Shown: positions 44,206 through 53,534, counted from the stretch's first letter. The stretch is 64,000 nucleotides of DNA from Flavobacterium sp. (GCF_004211145.1 NZ_SEBS01000002.1:62001-126000), one strand, 5' to 3'. A program made the numbers and translations. The notes: generated by a model from the sequence alone, not told the origin.

Positions 44206-45552
44206 TTACTTGCTCACTATCGCCTTGTAAATATCATTTCCGTTTGCGAACAAAATCAAACCTATAAGTAGAATAAAACCAGCCATTTGGGCGTATTCCA
44301 TGAATTTGTCGCTCGGTTTGCGTCTCGTGATCATTTCGTAAAGCAAGAACATAACGTGACCGCCATCGAGCGCAGGAATTGGCAAAAGGTTCATCACACC
44401 GAGCATGATCGACAGAATTGCCGTGATGTTCCAAAAGTTCTCCCAAACCCATTCGCTCGGGAAAATATTGAAGATCGCGTAGAAGCCGCCGACTGATTTT
44501 ATCGCGCCCGTCTCCGGATTCACGATCGCCTTCAATTGGTTCCAATAACTCGCCAAACGGTCTTTCCCACGTGCGATCCCAACCGGGAACGACTCAAAAA
44601 ACCCATACGTTTCACGATTGAATTTGTAATAACCCAAACGCTCCATATTGCGTTCCTCGATGGCTCCGGGGCCTACACCGATCTTTCCTTCCTTGTTCAC
44701 GACAAGGTTTACCGCCGTTTCTTTCTCCTTGCGGATAACCGTAGCGGGAACGGTCTTGTTCTTGTAGTTGGCCAGCATCGGCGTGAGCTGATCGTAATAG
44801 CGGATAGGTTTTCCGTCGACCGAAGTCAGGATATCGCCCGCTTCAAGAATCGTCTTGTTCTTCGAATCTTCAGCGAATCCGCCAACCACGAACGGCATGC
44901 GCAATCTAACCGTTTCCCTCGAACCTGAATTCTGCATCTGGTCGATGAGGTTCACGGGCATTTTTACGGTTTGTTGCTGTCCGTCGCGCTCGATTGTAAT
45001 GCTTTTCGACATCACGACCGATTCGCTTAAACCGCCGTCGACGCGATCAAAAGGCTTCCCGTCGATCGATACGATTTTATCCCCGGTTTTCAATCCGGCT
45101 TTTTCGAGAACCGGATTCATCACCCAGAGTCCGTCTTTGATATTTTCATTCTTCACGTAGAAATCGCCGTACACGAAAGCCATCCCGATATAAATCAAAA
45201 AAGCCAAGACGAAATTTACCGTCACGCCACCAAGCATGATGATGAGTCGTTGCCAGGCCGGTTTGGAACGGAATTCCCACGGTTGCGGCGGCAGCGCCAT
45301 TTGTTCCTTGTCCATGCTTTCGTCGATCATGCCCGAAATCTTCACGTATCCGCCGAGCGGCAACCATCCGATACCGTAAACAGTCTCGCCGATTTTCTTC
45401 TTGACGAGCGAAAATTTCACATCGAAAAACAAATAAAATTTCTCGACGCGCGTCTTAAAAAGTTTTGCAGGTATGAAGTGCCCGAGTTCGTGCAAAATAA
45501 TGAGCAACGAAAGGCTCAACAGGAACTGGGAAAGCTTGACAACAATATCCAT
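44206..45552 (-). CDS. rseP: RIP metalloprotease RseP (M50 site-2 protease)
   Basis: Inner-membrane intramembrane protease that cleaves anti-sigma factors and signal-peptide remnants. 448 residues. Zinc motif HELGH at residues 21-25 in the first membrane helix, GWLPLGGYVK loop near 65, a PDZ region near 130-165 and a second near 205-255, and the LPIPALDGGH motif in a late helix carrying the third ligand. The ATG at 45552 puts HELGH in the usual place, and a TATTTTTG box upstream at 45577 overlaps and excludes the TTG start at 45579. No rseA-like partner is adjacent. Confidence 0.95.
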   Translation of the reverse strand: MDIVVKLSQFLLSLSLLIILHELGHFIPAKLFKTRVEKFYLFFDVKFSLVKKKIGETVYGIGWLPLGGYVKISGMIDESMDKEQMALPPQPWEFRSKPAWQRLIIMLGGVTVNFVLAFLIYIGMAFVYGDFYVKNENIKDGLWVMNPVLEKAGLKTGDKIVSIDGKPFDRVDGGLSESVVMSKSITIERDGQQQTVKMPVNLIDQMQNSGSRETVRLRMPFVVGGFAEDSKNKTILEAGDILTSVDGKPIRYYDQLTPMLANYKNKTVPATVIRKEKETAVNLVVNKEGKIGVGPGAIEERNMERLGYYKFNRETYGFFESFPVGIARGKDRLASYWNQLKAIVNPETGAIKSVGGFYAIFNIFPSEWVWENFWNITAILSIMLGVMNLLPIPALDGGHVMFLLYEMITRRKPSDKFMEYAQMAGFILLIGLILFANGNDIYKAIVSK

Positions 45553-45576
45553 TAGGTAAATTTCAATGATTGGACG

Positions 45577-45584
45577 CAAAAATA
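45577..45584 (-). promoter_or_regulatory. -7 promoter box TATTTTTG of rseP
   Basis: TAnnTTTG match on the minus strand, 24 nt before the ATG at 45552, and overlapping an upstream TTG that would otherwise extend the protein by 9 residues. Confidence 0.5.
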
Positions 45585-45710
45585 GCGTTTTCTATTTAAC
45601 AGCCTATCAACACGCAATCTTTCGACTTGTAAATGTTTGTTAATAATTACGATGGCGGTTTTTACTTTCGCGAAGCGACGGTTAAATTTACGAGACTAAA
45701 CAATCGCTAA

Positions 45711-46751
45711 ATGCAGCAAATCGCCACCGCCTTGCTTTCGTACGGAATGTCGGGCAAAATATTCCACGCGCCTTTCCTCGAATTACACCCCGGTTTTGAA
45801 CTCAAAGGAGCTTGGGAACGTTCGAAAAAATTGATACAGGAAGATTTTCCGACAGTAAAAAGCTACAGTTCCATCGACGAACTTTTGTCGGACGACATCG
45901 ATCTGGTCATCGTCAACACGCCTACCGAAACCCATTTCGAATACGCGAAAGCCGCATTATTGGCAGGAAAACACGTGCTTGTGGAGAAAGCATTTACGTC
46001 GACAGTAGCTGAAGCCGAAGAACTCGACGAACTTGCCAACGAGCAAAACCTGACGCTCGCCGTTTTCCAGAACAGGCGTTGGGACAGCGATTTCAAAACC
46101 GTAAAAGACATTTTTGACAAAGACATTCTGGGCGATATCGTCGAGGCCGAGCTGCATTACGACCGATACAATCCGAACCTAAGCCCGAAAACGCACAAGG
46201 AAACCCGAAACGCAGGGTCAGGAGTTTTAAAGGATTTGGGTCCGCACATCATCGATCAGGCGCTCGTATTATTCGGATTTCCCGACGCTTTGTTCGCCGA
46301 TTTACGTCCGACGCGCGAGAATTCCCTGGTCGACGACTGGTTCGACATCACGCTTTTCTACAAGGATTTCCGGGTCCGATTGAAATCGAGTTATTTCGTG
46401 CGCGAACCGCTGCCATCGTACATTCTGCACGGAAAAAAGGGCTCGTTCCTAAAAAGTCGCGGCGATGTCCAGGAAGATGATTTGAAACTTGGCAAAAAAC
46501 CGATGGTCACCGATTGGGGCAAGGAACCCGAATTCCGTTCGGGCGTTTTGCACACTGAAATCGAAGGCGTCGAATTGCGCGAACACGTCCCGACGATTCC
46601 CGGAAATTACTACGGCTTTTTCGACGAATTGTACCACGCGATCAAGAAACACAAACCGTCGCCCGTTTCAGCTTCAGACGGCATCAAGACCATGCGCATC
46701 ATCGAAGCCGCGATCCAGAGTTCGCTTGAGAAAAAAATCTACACTTTCTAA
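45711..46751 (+). CDS. Gfo/Idh/MocA family oxidoreductase
   Basis: NAD(P)-dependent oxidoreductase of 346 residues, first gene of a five-gene operon. The N-terminal Rossmann domain has LLSYGMSGKIFHAPFL, a variant of the GxGxxG loop near residues 11-17, and the family's HVLVEK motif near 87 where EKP is changed to EKA. The C-terminal substrate domain has the conserved GSGVLKDLGPHIIDQAL segment near 175. Similar to YdgJ/YvaA-type scyllo-inositol or sugar dehydrogenases, but the substrate is unknown. It is 12 nt from the next gene. Confidence 0.9.
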   Translation: MQQIATALLSYGMSGKIFHAPFLELHPGFELKGAWERSKKLIQEDFPTVKSYSSIDELLSDDIDLVIVNTPTETHFEYAKAALLAGKHVLVEKAFTSTVAEAEELDELANEQNLTLAVFQNRRWDSDFKTVKDIFDKDILGDIVEAELHYDRYNPNLSPKTHKETRNAGSGVLKDLGPHIIDQALVLFGFPDALFADLRPTRENSLVDDWFDITLFYKDFRVRLKSSYFVREPLPSYILHGKKGSFLKSRGDVQEDDLKLGKKPMVTDWGKEPEFRSGVLHTEIEGVELREHVPTIPGNYYGFFDELYHAIKKHKPSPVSASDGIKTMRIIEAAIQSSLEKKIYTF

Positions 46752-46763
46752 ACCATACAGATC

Positions 46764-47711
46764 ATGGAAAAACGACAATTAGGCCAATCAGATTTGCACA
46801 TTTATCCGATCGTTTTCGGAGGGAACGTTTTTGGTTGGACGATCGACGAAAAGAAATCATTCGAACTTTTGGACGGTTTTACCGGCGCGGGTTTCAACTG
46901 TATCGATACTGCCGACGTATATTCACGCTGGGCGCCCGGAAACAAAGGAGGCGAATCAGAAACCGTCATCGGGAACTGGCTTTCAAAACGCGGCAACCGT
47001 GATTCAATAATCCTCGCAACCAAAGTCGGATCGGACATGGGCGAAGGAAAATCACTCAAAAAAGACTACATCCTAAAAGCGGTCGAAGCGTCGCTCAAAC
47101 GCCTCAAAACCGATTATATCGACTTGTACCAAACGCATTTCGACGACGAATCGACTCCGGTCGAGGAAACGTTGTCGGCTTACGACCAATTGGTGAAAGA
47201 CGGGAAAGTGCGCGTCATCGGGGCATCGAATATTTCGCCCGAACGCCTAAAAGAATCGTTCGCGACGAGCCTCGAAAAAGGATATCCCGAATACCAAACC
47301 TTGCAACCGCATTACAATTTGTATGCGCGCGAACAGTTCGAAAGTCAATACGAACCCTTGTGTTTGGGACATTCATTGGGCGTGATCACATATTTTTCAC
47401 TTGAAAGCGGCTTCCTGACCGGGAAATATCGCACGAAAGACGACCTGAAGAAAAGTCCTCGAGGCGGCGACATGGACAAATATTTCGACGAACGCGGGTT
47501 GAAAATCCTTGCGGCGCTCGACGAAGTTTCCGCCCGACATAAAACCACTCCGGCCGCTGTGGCATTGGCGTGGCTGATCCATCGTCCATCGGTTACGGCG
47601 CCCATAGTCAGCGCGACAAGTCTGGAACAACTCAAAAGCATCATCGCCGCGCCGGGCATCAATTTGGTGGCCGACGACATCGGACAATTAACAGCGGCAA
47701 GCGCCTGGTAA
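46764..47711 (+). CDS. Aldo/keto reductase
   Basis: NADPH-dependent carbonyl reductase of 315 residues with a TIM-barrel fold. The catalytic tetrad is visible: Asp and Tyr in CIDTADVYSRW (about residues 47-55), Lys in ILATKVGSD near 84 and His in YQTHFDDE near 125. The cofactor-binding end has VTAPIVSATSLEQLK near 280. It resembles the YajO/Tas-like AKR subgroup. The stop codon is one base from the next start, supporting translational coupling. Confidence 0.93.
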   Translation: MEKRQLGQSDLHIYPIVFGGNVFGWTIDEKKSFELLDGFTGAGFNCIDTADVYSRWAPGNKGGESETVIGNWLSKRGNRDSIILATKVGSDMGEGKSLKKDYILKAVEASLKRLKTDYIDLYQTHFDDESTPVEETLSAYDQLVKDGKVRVIGASNISPERLKESFATSLEKGYPEYQTLQPHYNLYAREQFESQYEPLCLGHSLGVITYFSLESGFLTGKYRTKDDLKKSPRGGDMDKYFDERGLKILAALDEVSARHKTTPAAVALAWLIHRPSVTAPIVSATSLEQLKSIIAAPGINLVADDIGQLTAASAW

Positions 47712-47712
47712 C

Positions 47713-48687
47713 ATGAAAATCTTCATCACACGACAATTCCCTGAAAACGGACTGCGACTTTTTGAAGACGCGGGAATCGATGTCATTCAATGGCAGGAAA
47801 AACGCGATCTGACGCAAGAAGAATTGATAGAAAATTGCCGAAATGCCGATGGATTGCTAGCCGTCGGACGCACGAAATTGGACGCGGAATTTCTCGAATC
47901 GTGCCAGCATTTGAAAGTCATTTCATTGTTTTCGGTCGGATATGACAATGTCGACATCGAAAAGGCGAACGAACTTAAAATACCAGTCGGCAATACGCCT
48001 GAAGTCTTGAGCAAAGCCACGGCCGATGTCGCGTTTCTATTGATGCAGGCCACAGCACGAAAGGCGTTTTTCCATCACAAACGGATCGCGCGCGGCGATT
48101 GGGGATTTTTTGAACCGATGGCCAATATCGGAACGGATTTGCAGGGCAAGACGCTCGGTATTTTCGGTCTCGGCAGCATCGGATTTGAAATGGCGAAATC
48201 GGCAAAAGGCGCATTCGAGATGGACATCATTTACCACAACCGCAGCCGCAACGGAATCGCTGAAACCAAACTCGGCGCGCGCAAAGTCACGTTCGATGAA
48301 CTGCTCGCCCAAAGCGACGTGATTTCGGTCCACGCGAACCTGTCAGATGAAACCACGGGAATTTTCAATGCCGCGACATTCGCAAAAATGAAACGCAACG
48401 CGATCTTCGTAAACACTGCGAGAGGCGCGATCCACAACGAATTCGATTTGCGCGACGCCCTGACCGACGGCATCATTTGGGGTGCCGGCCTCGACGTGAC
48501 GCATCCCGAACCCATGGAAAAGGACAATCCGTTGCTCGATATGCCGAATGTTTGTGTTTTGCCGCACATCGGTTCATCGACCAGGGAAACGCGCGAGGCG
48601 ATGGCCGAACTGTCGGCAAGAAACGCAATCGCAGGCTTGCATGGTGAGCGGCTTCCAAAGATCGTCAATCCTGAAATTTACACATAA
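47713..48687 (+). CDS. D-isomer specific 2-hydroxyacid dehydrogenase (glyoxylate/hydroxypyruvate reductase-like)
   Basis: NAD(P)-dependent dehydrogenase of 324 residues interconverting D-2-hydroxyacids and 2-oxoacids. The Rossmann motif GIFGLGSIGFE lies near residues 150-160, catalytic Arg in NTARG near 236, Glu in THPEPME near 264 and His in LPHIGSSTRE near 283. The N-terminal VGYDNVDIEKA segment matches D-glycerate dehydrogenases (GyaR/GhrB type). Third gene of the operon; the likely substrate is a small hydroxyacid, glycerate or hydroxypyruvate, from family resemblance only. Confidence 0.92.
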   Translation: MKIFITRQFPENGLRLFEDAGIDVIQWQEKRDLTQEELIENCRNADGLLAVGRTKLDAEFLESCQHLKVISLFSVGYDNVDIEKANELKIPVGNTPEVLSKATADVAFLLMQATARKAFFHHKRIARGDWGFFEPMANIGTDLQGKTLGIFGLGSIGFEMAKSAKGAFEMDIIYHNRSRNGIAETKLGARKVTFDELLAQSDVISVHANLSDETTGIFNAATFAKMKRNAIFVNTARGAIHNEFDLRDALTDGIIWGAGLDVTHPEPMEKDNPLLDMPNVCVLPHIGSSTRETREAMAELSARNAIAGLHGERLPKIVNPEIYT

Positions 48688-48718
48688 CTACAACTACAAA
48701 CTAAAACACAACTACCAC

Positions 48719-49231
48719 ATGGAACCGATTCAATTAACCTTCAAAGACGACGGGAATATCCCGAACAGCAAGCTGCCGCTATTGATTTACAAAGGCGTTT
48801 TCCTTGAAGACAAGACCGACGCCGACGCGATGATCGCGCATTTCCGCAACCACGGATGGAAGAACGCATGGAAAAACGGCGTGTACGATTACCATCATTA
48901 CCACAGCATCACGCACGAAGTCATCGGGATTTATCAAGGTCACGCCGAGCTCATGTTCGGTGGCCAGAATGGATTAAAAGTCTCGGTCGAAGAAGGCGAC
49001 GTGATCGTGATTCCGGCCGGAGTCGGGCACAAACGCGTGACGCAATCGGAGGATTTTGCGGTCGTCGGCGCGTATCCGAACGGTTGCGATTACGACATCA
49101 TGAAAGGCGAACCCGGCGAACGACCGACAGCCGATGAGAATATCGCGAAGGTCGAAATGCCTGAAAACGATCCGATTTACGGGAAAATGGAAGGCTTGCT
49201 TTCAATTTGGAACGTGGAGTTCGCACATTAA
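48719..49231 (+). CDS. Cupin-domain protein (YjlB-like)
   Basis: A 170-residue single-domain cupin. The metal-binding motif 1 is DYHHYHSITHEVIGIYQGHA near residues 60-79 and motif 2 is GDVIVIPAGVGH near 97-108. The layout resembles uncharacterised YjlB-type cupins, which may be isomerases or dioxygenases. The ATG at 48719 follows a gap of 31 nt after the dehydrogenase; a longer in-frame start would lie inside that gene and is not supported. Fourth gene of the operon. Confidence 0.9.
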   Translation: MEPIQLTFKDDGNIPNSKLPLLIYKGVFLEDKTDADAMIAHFRNHGWKNAWKNGVYDYHHYHSITHEVIGIYQGHAELMFGGQNGLKVSVEEGDVIVIPAGVGHKRVTQSEDFAVVGAYPNGCDYDIMKGEPGERPTADENIAKVEMPENDPIYGKMEGLLSIWNVEFAH

Positions 49232-49247
49232 TTCTATCAAAACCGAC

Positions 49248-50030
49248 ATGGACCTACAACTCAAAAATAAAACCGCGCTCGTCACAGGATCGACCGCCGG
49301 AATCGGATTCGCAACCGCAAAATTACTGCTCAAAGAAGGCGCGAAAGTTTTTATCAACGGGCGCAAGCAGCAAGGAATCGACGACGCGATCGCAAAACTC
49401 AAAGCCGAGATTCCAAACGCTGAAGTGTACGGAATCGCCGCCGATTTCTCAAACGTGAAAGACATCGACAACTTACTTGGCGCGTTGCCTGAAGTCGATA
49501 TTTTGGTCAACAACGTCGGGATTTTCAAGATCGAGGATTTTGCCGACATCACCGACGACGACTGGTTCCATTTCTTCGAAGTCAATGTCATGAGCGGCGT
49601 GCGTTTGTCGCGCAACTATTTTCCGAAAATGCTCGAGAAGAATTGGGGCCGAATCATTTTCGTGTCGAGTGAAAGCGCATTGAATATTCCGTCCGAGATG
49701 ATTCACTACGGCATGACGAAAACTGCGCAGCTGGCCGTGTCGCGAGGCTTGGCGCAATTGACCAAGGATTCGAACGTAACGGTAAATTCGGTGCTTCCGG
49801 GTCCGACGGCATCGGAAGGTTTGACGGATTTCATCGATCTTGATGACGACAACAAATCGCAAAAAGAAAAAGAATTTTTTGAAAACGCACGCCCGTCGTC
49901 GCTGATTCGCCGATTCCTGGAACCCGACGAGATTGCGAGCACGATCGTGTATTTGGCGAGTCCGTTGGCGTCAGGTACGAACGGAACGTCGGTGAGAGTT
50001 GATGGCGGTTTGGTTACGACGATTGCCTAA
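49248..50030 (+). CDS. Short-chain dehydrogenase/reductase
   Basis: Classical SDR of 260 residues. The cofactor loop TGSTAGIG is near residues 14-21, NNVGIF near 88, the catalytic Ser in VSSESAL near 141 and the Y154/K158 pair in YGMTK. The C-terminus GTSVRVDGGLVTTI is typical. Last gene of the operon, 16 nt after the cupin. Substrate unknown; with its neighbours it suggests a pathway handling sugar or polyol carbonyls. Confidence 0.93.
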   Translation: MDLQLKNKTALVTGSTAGIGFATAKLLLKEGAKVFINGRKQQGIDDAIAKLKAEIPNAEVYGIAADFSNVKDIDNLLGALPEVDILVNNVGIFKIEDFADITDDDWFHFFEVNVMSGVRLSRNYFPKMLEKNWGRIIFVSSESALNIPSEMIHYGMTKTAQLAVSRGLAQLTKDSNVTVNSVLPGPTASEGLTDFIDLDDDNKSQKEKEFFENARPSSLIRRFLEPDEIASTIVYLASPLASGTNGTSVRVDGGLVTTIA

Positions 50031-50123
50031 CTAATATTACCAATTAGGCGAAATTTTTAGGCGCTCATGTGATTGACAGTTAAGTGCGGTCGAACGCATT
50101 ACAAACGCGACCTTAAGCCAGAT

Positions 50124-50194
50124 GTTTAAAACCATTAAGCTCATTAAGCCCGTTAAGGTTTGATCTTAATGATCTTAATGCGCTTAATGGTTTA
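50124..50194. repeat. ATTAAG-type inverted repeat cluster, copy 4
   Basis: TTTAAAACCATTAAGCTCAT.. with further CATTAAG and GTTAAG units on the left is mirrored by GATCTTAATGATCTTAATGC and CTTAATGGTTTAAA on the right, giving a long, nearly symmetric hairpin after the oxidoreductase operon. It may act in termination or mRNA protection. Confidence 0.75.
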
Positions 50195-50258
50195 AAAAAT
50201 CAGTAAGCGAATCGGTTGCAAATAAACTAACGTTTTTAAACTTCGATAAAAGCCAGCT

Positions 50259-51251
50259 ATGAAAAATCTAATTCTTTTCCTACTAATCAGTTTGTCTGTT
50301 TCATCACAAGAAACAAACCTCGAAGTCTCGGGCCTAAAACTCGAAAACATAAAATACCCGTTTCCTGTAAAAGAAATCACGCTGCCCATCCAAGGCCAAA
50401 ATCTGAAAATGGCCTACATGGACGCGCCGTCGAAAACGCCGAACGGGAAAACCGTCGTGCTGCTTCACGGAAAAAATTTCGCCGGATATTATTGGGAACA
50501 GACCGCAAAAGACTTGAACAAAAAAGGTTATCGTGTGATCATCCCGGACCAGATCGGTTTTGGGAAATCGGATAAACCCACGAATATTCAATACAGTTTT
50601 CAATTGCTTGCGCAAAACACGAAAGCGATCCTCGACGAGTTGAAAATCGGGAAAGTCTGCGTGCTCGGTCATTCGATGGGCGGCATGCTGGCCACGAGAT
50701 TCGCGCTCATGTTTCCCGAACGAACCGAGAAACTCATCCTCGAAAACCCGATCGGCCTTGAAGACTGGAAAACCGTCGTGCCCTATCAGTCGGTCGATGA
50801 TTGGTACCAGTCGGAACTGAAACAGGATTACAAGTCGATCAAAGAATACCAGCTCAAGTTTTATTTCGACAACAAATGGAAACCCGAATACGACAAAGGC
50901 GTGAATATTCTTGCGGGTTGGACGTTAAACAAGGATTATCCGATAATCGCAAAAAATTCGGCGCTCACCTACGACATGATTTTCACGCAGCCTGTCGTGT
51001 ACGAATTTGAAAATATAAAAGTGCCGACGTTGCTTATCATCGGGCAACGCGACCGAACGGCTTTGGGCAAAGGAAAAGCTCCAAAAGATGTGCAGGAAAA
51101 ATTGGGCAATTATCCCAAACTCGGGAAAGAAACCGCAGCGAAGATAAAAGGTTCGAAGTTGGTTGAAATCGACAATGTCGGGCACGCGCCCCACGTAGAA
51201 GCGTATGAAAAATTCATCGGGCCGTTGTCGGATTTTTTAAACGAAAATTAA
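50259..51251 (+). CDS. Exported alpha/beta hydrolase
   Basis: A 330-residue alpha/beta-hydrolase-fold enzyme with a short signal peptide (1-17). HGKNFAG near residue 70 forms the oxyanion region, the nucleophile S139 is in GHSMGG, the acid Asp lies in IIGQRDRTALG near 264 and the His in NVGHAPH near 309. The insertion between strands 6 and 7 is long. It resembles epoxide-hydrolase/haloalkane-dehalogenase-like esterases; substrate unknown. Separated from the upstream operon by a hairpin and followed by palindromes. Confidence 0.9.
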   Translation: MKNLILFLLISLSVSSQETNLEVSGLKLENIKYPFPVKEITLPIQGQNLKMAYMDAPSKTPNGKTVVLLHGKNFAGYYWEQTAKDLNKKGYRVIIPDQIGFGKSDKPTNIQYSFQLLAQNTKAILDELKIGKVCVLGHSMGGMLATRFALMFPERTEKLILENPIGLEDWKTVVPYQSVDDWYQSELKQDYKSIKEYQLKFYFDNKWKPEYDKGVNILAGWTLNKDYPIIAKNSALTYDMIFTQPVVYEFENIKVPTLLIIGQRDRTALGKGKAPKDVQEKLGNYPKLGKETAAKIKGSKLVEIDNVGHAPHVEAYEKFIGPLSDFLNEN

Positions 51252-51258
51252 AATCGCG

Positions 51259-51295
51259 TTAGACCTAACAGGTTTTTAAAACCTGTTAGGTCTAA
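51259..51295. repeat. 33-bp palindrome, copy 4 (extended to 37 bp)
   Basis: Perfect inverted repeat around the 51261-51293 core with arm AGACCTAACAGGTTTT and one central base, extended by two more base pairs. Almost identical to the copy at 13454, 38 kb away. Confidence 0.85.
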
Positions 51296-51344
51296 GTTAC
51301 AAACAATCCCGACCAAAAAGTACACTTTTCACGCATCATTTCAT

Positions 51345-51377
51345 AAAAAAAGCCACTCGAATCAAGTGGCTTTTTTT
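51345..51377. terminator. Bidirectional terminator between the hydrolase and the M1 peptidase
   Basis: The stem AAAAAAAGCCACT / AGTGGCTTTTTTT with a 7-nt loop has A- and T-runs on both sides, so it can terminate both convergent genes. Confidence 0.88.
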
Positions 51378-51392
51378 AATAGTTAGAAGTGA

Positions 51393-53309
51393 TTATTCCT
51401 TCACGAATTTAAACGTCCGCGTCCCGCCATCGGCGAAAATCGTGATGAAATGCACGCCGCTTGCCAAGTTCGAAACGTCGATGATTGGTGTTTTTGCGTT
51501 GAGCACGACTTGACCCAAAATGTTCGATACTTGCGCCTTTTCGAGTTGCACGCCATCGGGTAAATTGATGTTTACGACATCTTTTGCGGGGTTCGGATAA
51601 ATAGTCGCCGCAGCCAAAGTCGCAACCGATGAAACGCCCAGACTCGCCGTGCTGTTCGCCGATACGATATGTCGGTTCGGATCGAATTCAACCGACGTCA
51701 CCGCAAACGGAACTGCCATGTCGAAAGTCTGTCCGTCGAATGTGTTGTCAAGAACCAAATCCATTTGCTGTCCGCCGCTGCCAAAAACGCGAACGGGAAC
51801 CGGCATTTCGAAGAATGGAACCGATATGTGCGACTGCGTCTGGTTCACCGTAAAATGAACGATGCCGCCGCTCCAATTCGAAGCCGTTACGTCGTATGTC
51901 GGATAACCTTGCATATAAAGCCAATCGTTGAAAAAACCATCGAGATCCATGCCCGAAGCCGCTTCCATGTGTTCTTGGAAATCGGTCGAAACCGCGTAAC
52001 CGTATGCGTGAGCAGGATCGGCAAGGTAATTTTGGACGCCTTGGAAGAAGTCTTCATCGCCGATTTTCCAACGCAACATTTCAAGAACCATCGCGCCTTT
52101 GTTGTAGCTCAATCGGCTTGAGAAAATACGGTTGATGTTCGTGGCTTCCGATTCGGTCAAATACACGGCTCCGCTCGGAGATGAGGTGATGAAGTCGATC
52201 GCGTCGGCTTTCCAGTTGACGAACGCGTCGGCTCCATCGAAATTCTCGACGACCAATCCGGCCAAATACGTTGCAAAACCTTCGTTGAGCCAAATGTCTC
52301 TCCAAGATCCGCAAGTGACTTTGTCGCCAAACCATTGGTGTCCGAGTTCGTGAGCGATGAGTTCGCGGTTCCAGCCCGACATGAACGAAACGGTCGTGTG
52401 TTCCATTCCGCCGCCGTAACCGAATTGCGCGTGTCCGTATTTTTCGTTCGAGAACGGATACGTCTCGAAAAGACTTTCAAACAAAGTCATGATCGCAGGC
52501 GTTTGCCCGAAACCGGTTTGAGCCGCGATAAGGTTTTCAGGGTAGACGTAATTTACGATCGGGAAGGTGTTCGGAGCGGTTCCGGCGTTGATCGTAAACA
52601 CGCTGTAATTCGTACATGCGATCGCGATCAGATATGCAGGAATCGGATAACCGTGATGGAAATGCGTCGTTTTGTTCGTGCCCGAAGTCGTCGTCCCGAC
52701 CTGCAAGCCATTCGAAACACTCGTGTATTGCGAAGGCGCCGTAATATAAACGTCGATGCTGTTGATCTTGTCGTTCAAATCCTGTTTGCACGGCCACCAG
52801 TCGCGGGCGCCGAAAGGTTCCGACAACGTCCAGATAATCGGAGCGCCATTGTGCGTTTCCCTTTCAAAAGAACCGTCCTGTTGAGGCGGATTTCCCGAAT
52901 ACGTAATCACGACCGTACCCGCAGTTCCGGCGGTTTGGACGCTAGGCAACGTGATGATGAGCTCGTCGTTGGCATTCTGCGTGAAAACAAGATTCGCCGA
53001 ATTTTTTGTCACCGACGTCACGACCAGCTCACTCGCCAAGTCAAAAGTGATCGTCGACATGTTCGACAAAGCGGTATAAGTCGTGGTCACGACGCCCGAA
53101 ATGAAAGGCGTTACCGTGAGCGGATTTATCGATAATTGGAGTTGGTGATACGTAACGTCGTAGTTGAGCGTATTGGGATTCACTTGAACCGAAAGCAGCG
53201 ATTCCGATGATTTCATTTCAGCCTCGGCGATGCGCGACGTTTCATGGACATGATTCTGGGCAACCGCGGAAACCGCAAATAACAGGGCAAGAAAGTAGTA
53301 GTTTTTCAT
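51393..53309 (-). CDS. Secreted M1 family aminopeptidase with T9SS tail
   Basis: Extracellular zinc aminopeptidase of 638 residues. Signal peptide 1-17, then the beta-rich N-terminal domain. The exopeptidase motif GGGMEH lies near 300, zinc motif HELGH is at residues 320-324 and the third ligand Glu is in WLNEGFATY at about 343. The last 75 residues form a T9SS type A sorting domain (IYPNPAKDVVNI, SNILGQVVL, GVHFITIF). The large ERAP-type C-terminal domain is missing, which is usual for these short flavobacterial M1 proteins. Confidence 0.94.
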   Translation of the reverse strand: MKNYYFLALLFAVSAVAQNHVHETSRIAEAEMKSSESLLSVQVNPNTLNYDVTYHQLQLSINPLTVTPFISGVVTTTYTALSNMSTITFDLASELVVTSVTKNSANLVFTQNANDELIITLPSVQTAGTAGTVVITYSGNPPQQDGSFERETHNGAPIIWTLSEPFGARDWWPCKQDLNDKINSIDVYITAPSQYTSVSNGLQVGTTTSGTNKTTHFHHGYPIPAYLIAIACTNYSVFTINAGTAPNTFPIVNYVYPENLIAAQTGFGQTPAIMTLFESLFETYPFSNEKYGHAQFGYGGGMEHTTVSFMSGWNRELIAHELGHQWFGDKVTCGSWRDIWLNEGFATYLAGLVVENFDGADAFVNWKADAIDFITSSPSGAVYLTESEATNINRIFSSRLSYNKGAMVLEMLRWKIGDEDFFQGVQNYLADPAHAYGYAVSTDFQEHMEAASGMDLDGFFNDWLYMQGYPTYDVTASNWSGGIVHFTVNQTQSHISVPFFEMPVPVRVFGSGGQQMDLVLDNTFDGQTFDMAVPFAVTSVEFDPNRHIVSANSTASLGVSSVATLAAATIYPNPAKDVVNINLPDGVQLEKAQVSNILGQVVLNAKTPIIDVSNLASGVHFITIFADGGTRTFKFVKE

Positions 53310-53507
53310 TGAATCGGGAAAATTTGTGCGAAAGTAGATAATATAATCCTAACCGCGTGTTAATGTGATAATAAAGCCACAATGCGAAAGCTGATTTTTG
53401 ACAAGATTTGATCGTCTTGTGAGAATTACCTCAGGTTCATTATTTACTTACGAAATTATCCGAATCTTCGTTCGCAATCGGGATAACAAAATTTCGGCCT
53501 ATTTCCT

Positions 53508-53515
53508 TACATTTG
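53508..53515 (+). promoter_or_regulatory. -7 promoter box TACATTTG of serS
   Basis: Exact TAnnTTTG match 19 nt before the serS ATG. Confidence 0.6.
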
Positions 53516-53534
53516 CTGTCGTAAAAAATAAGCC

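Noticed and set aside
52335..53135. 266-codon open frame antisense to the M1 peptidase
   Set aside because: Very Arg-rich, no domain, wholly inside a confident gene.
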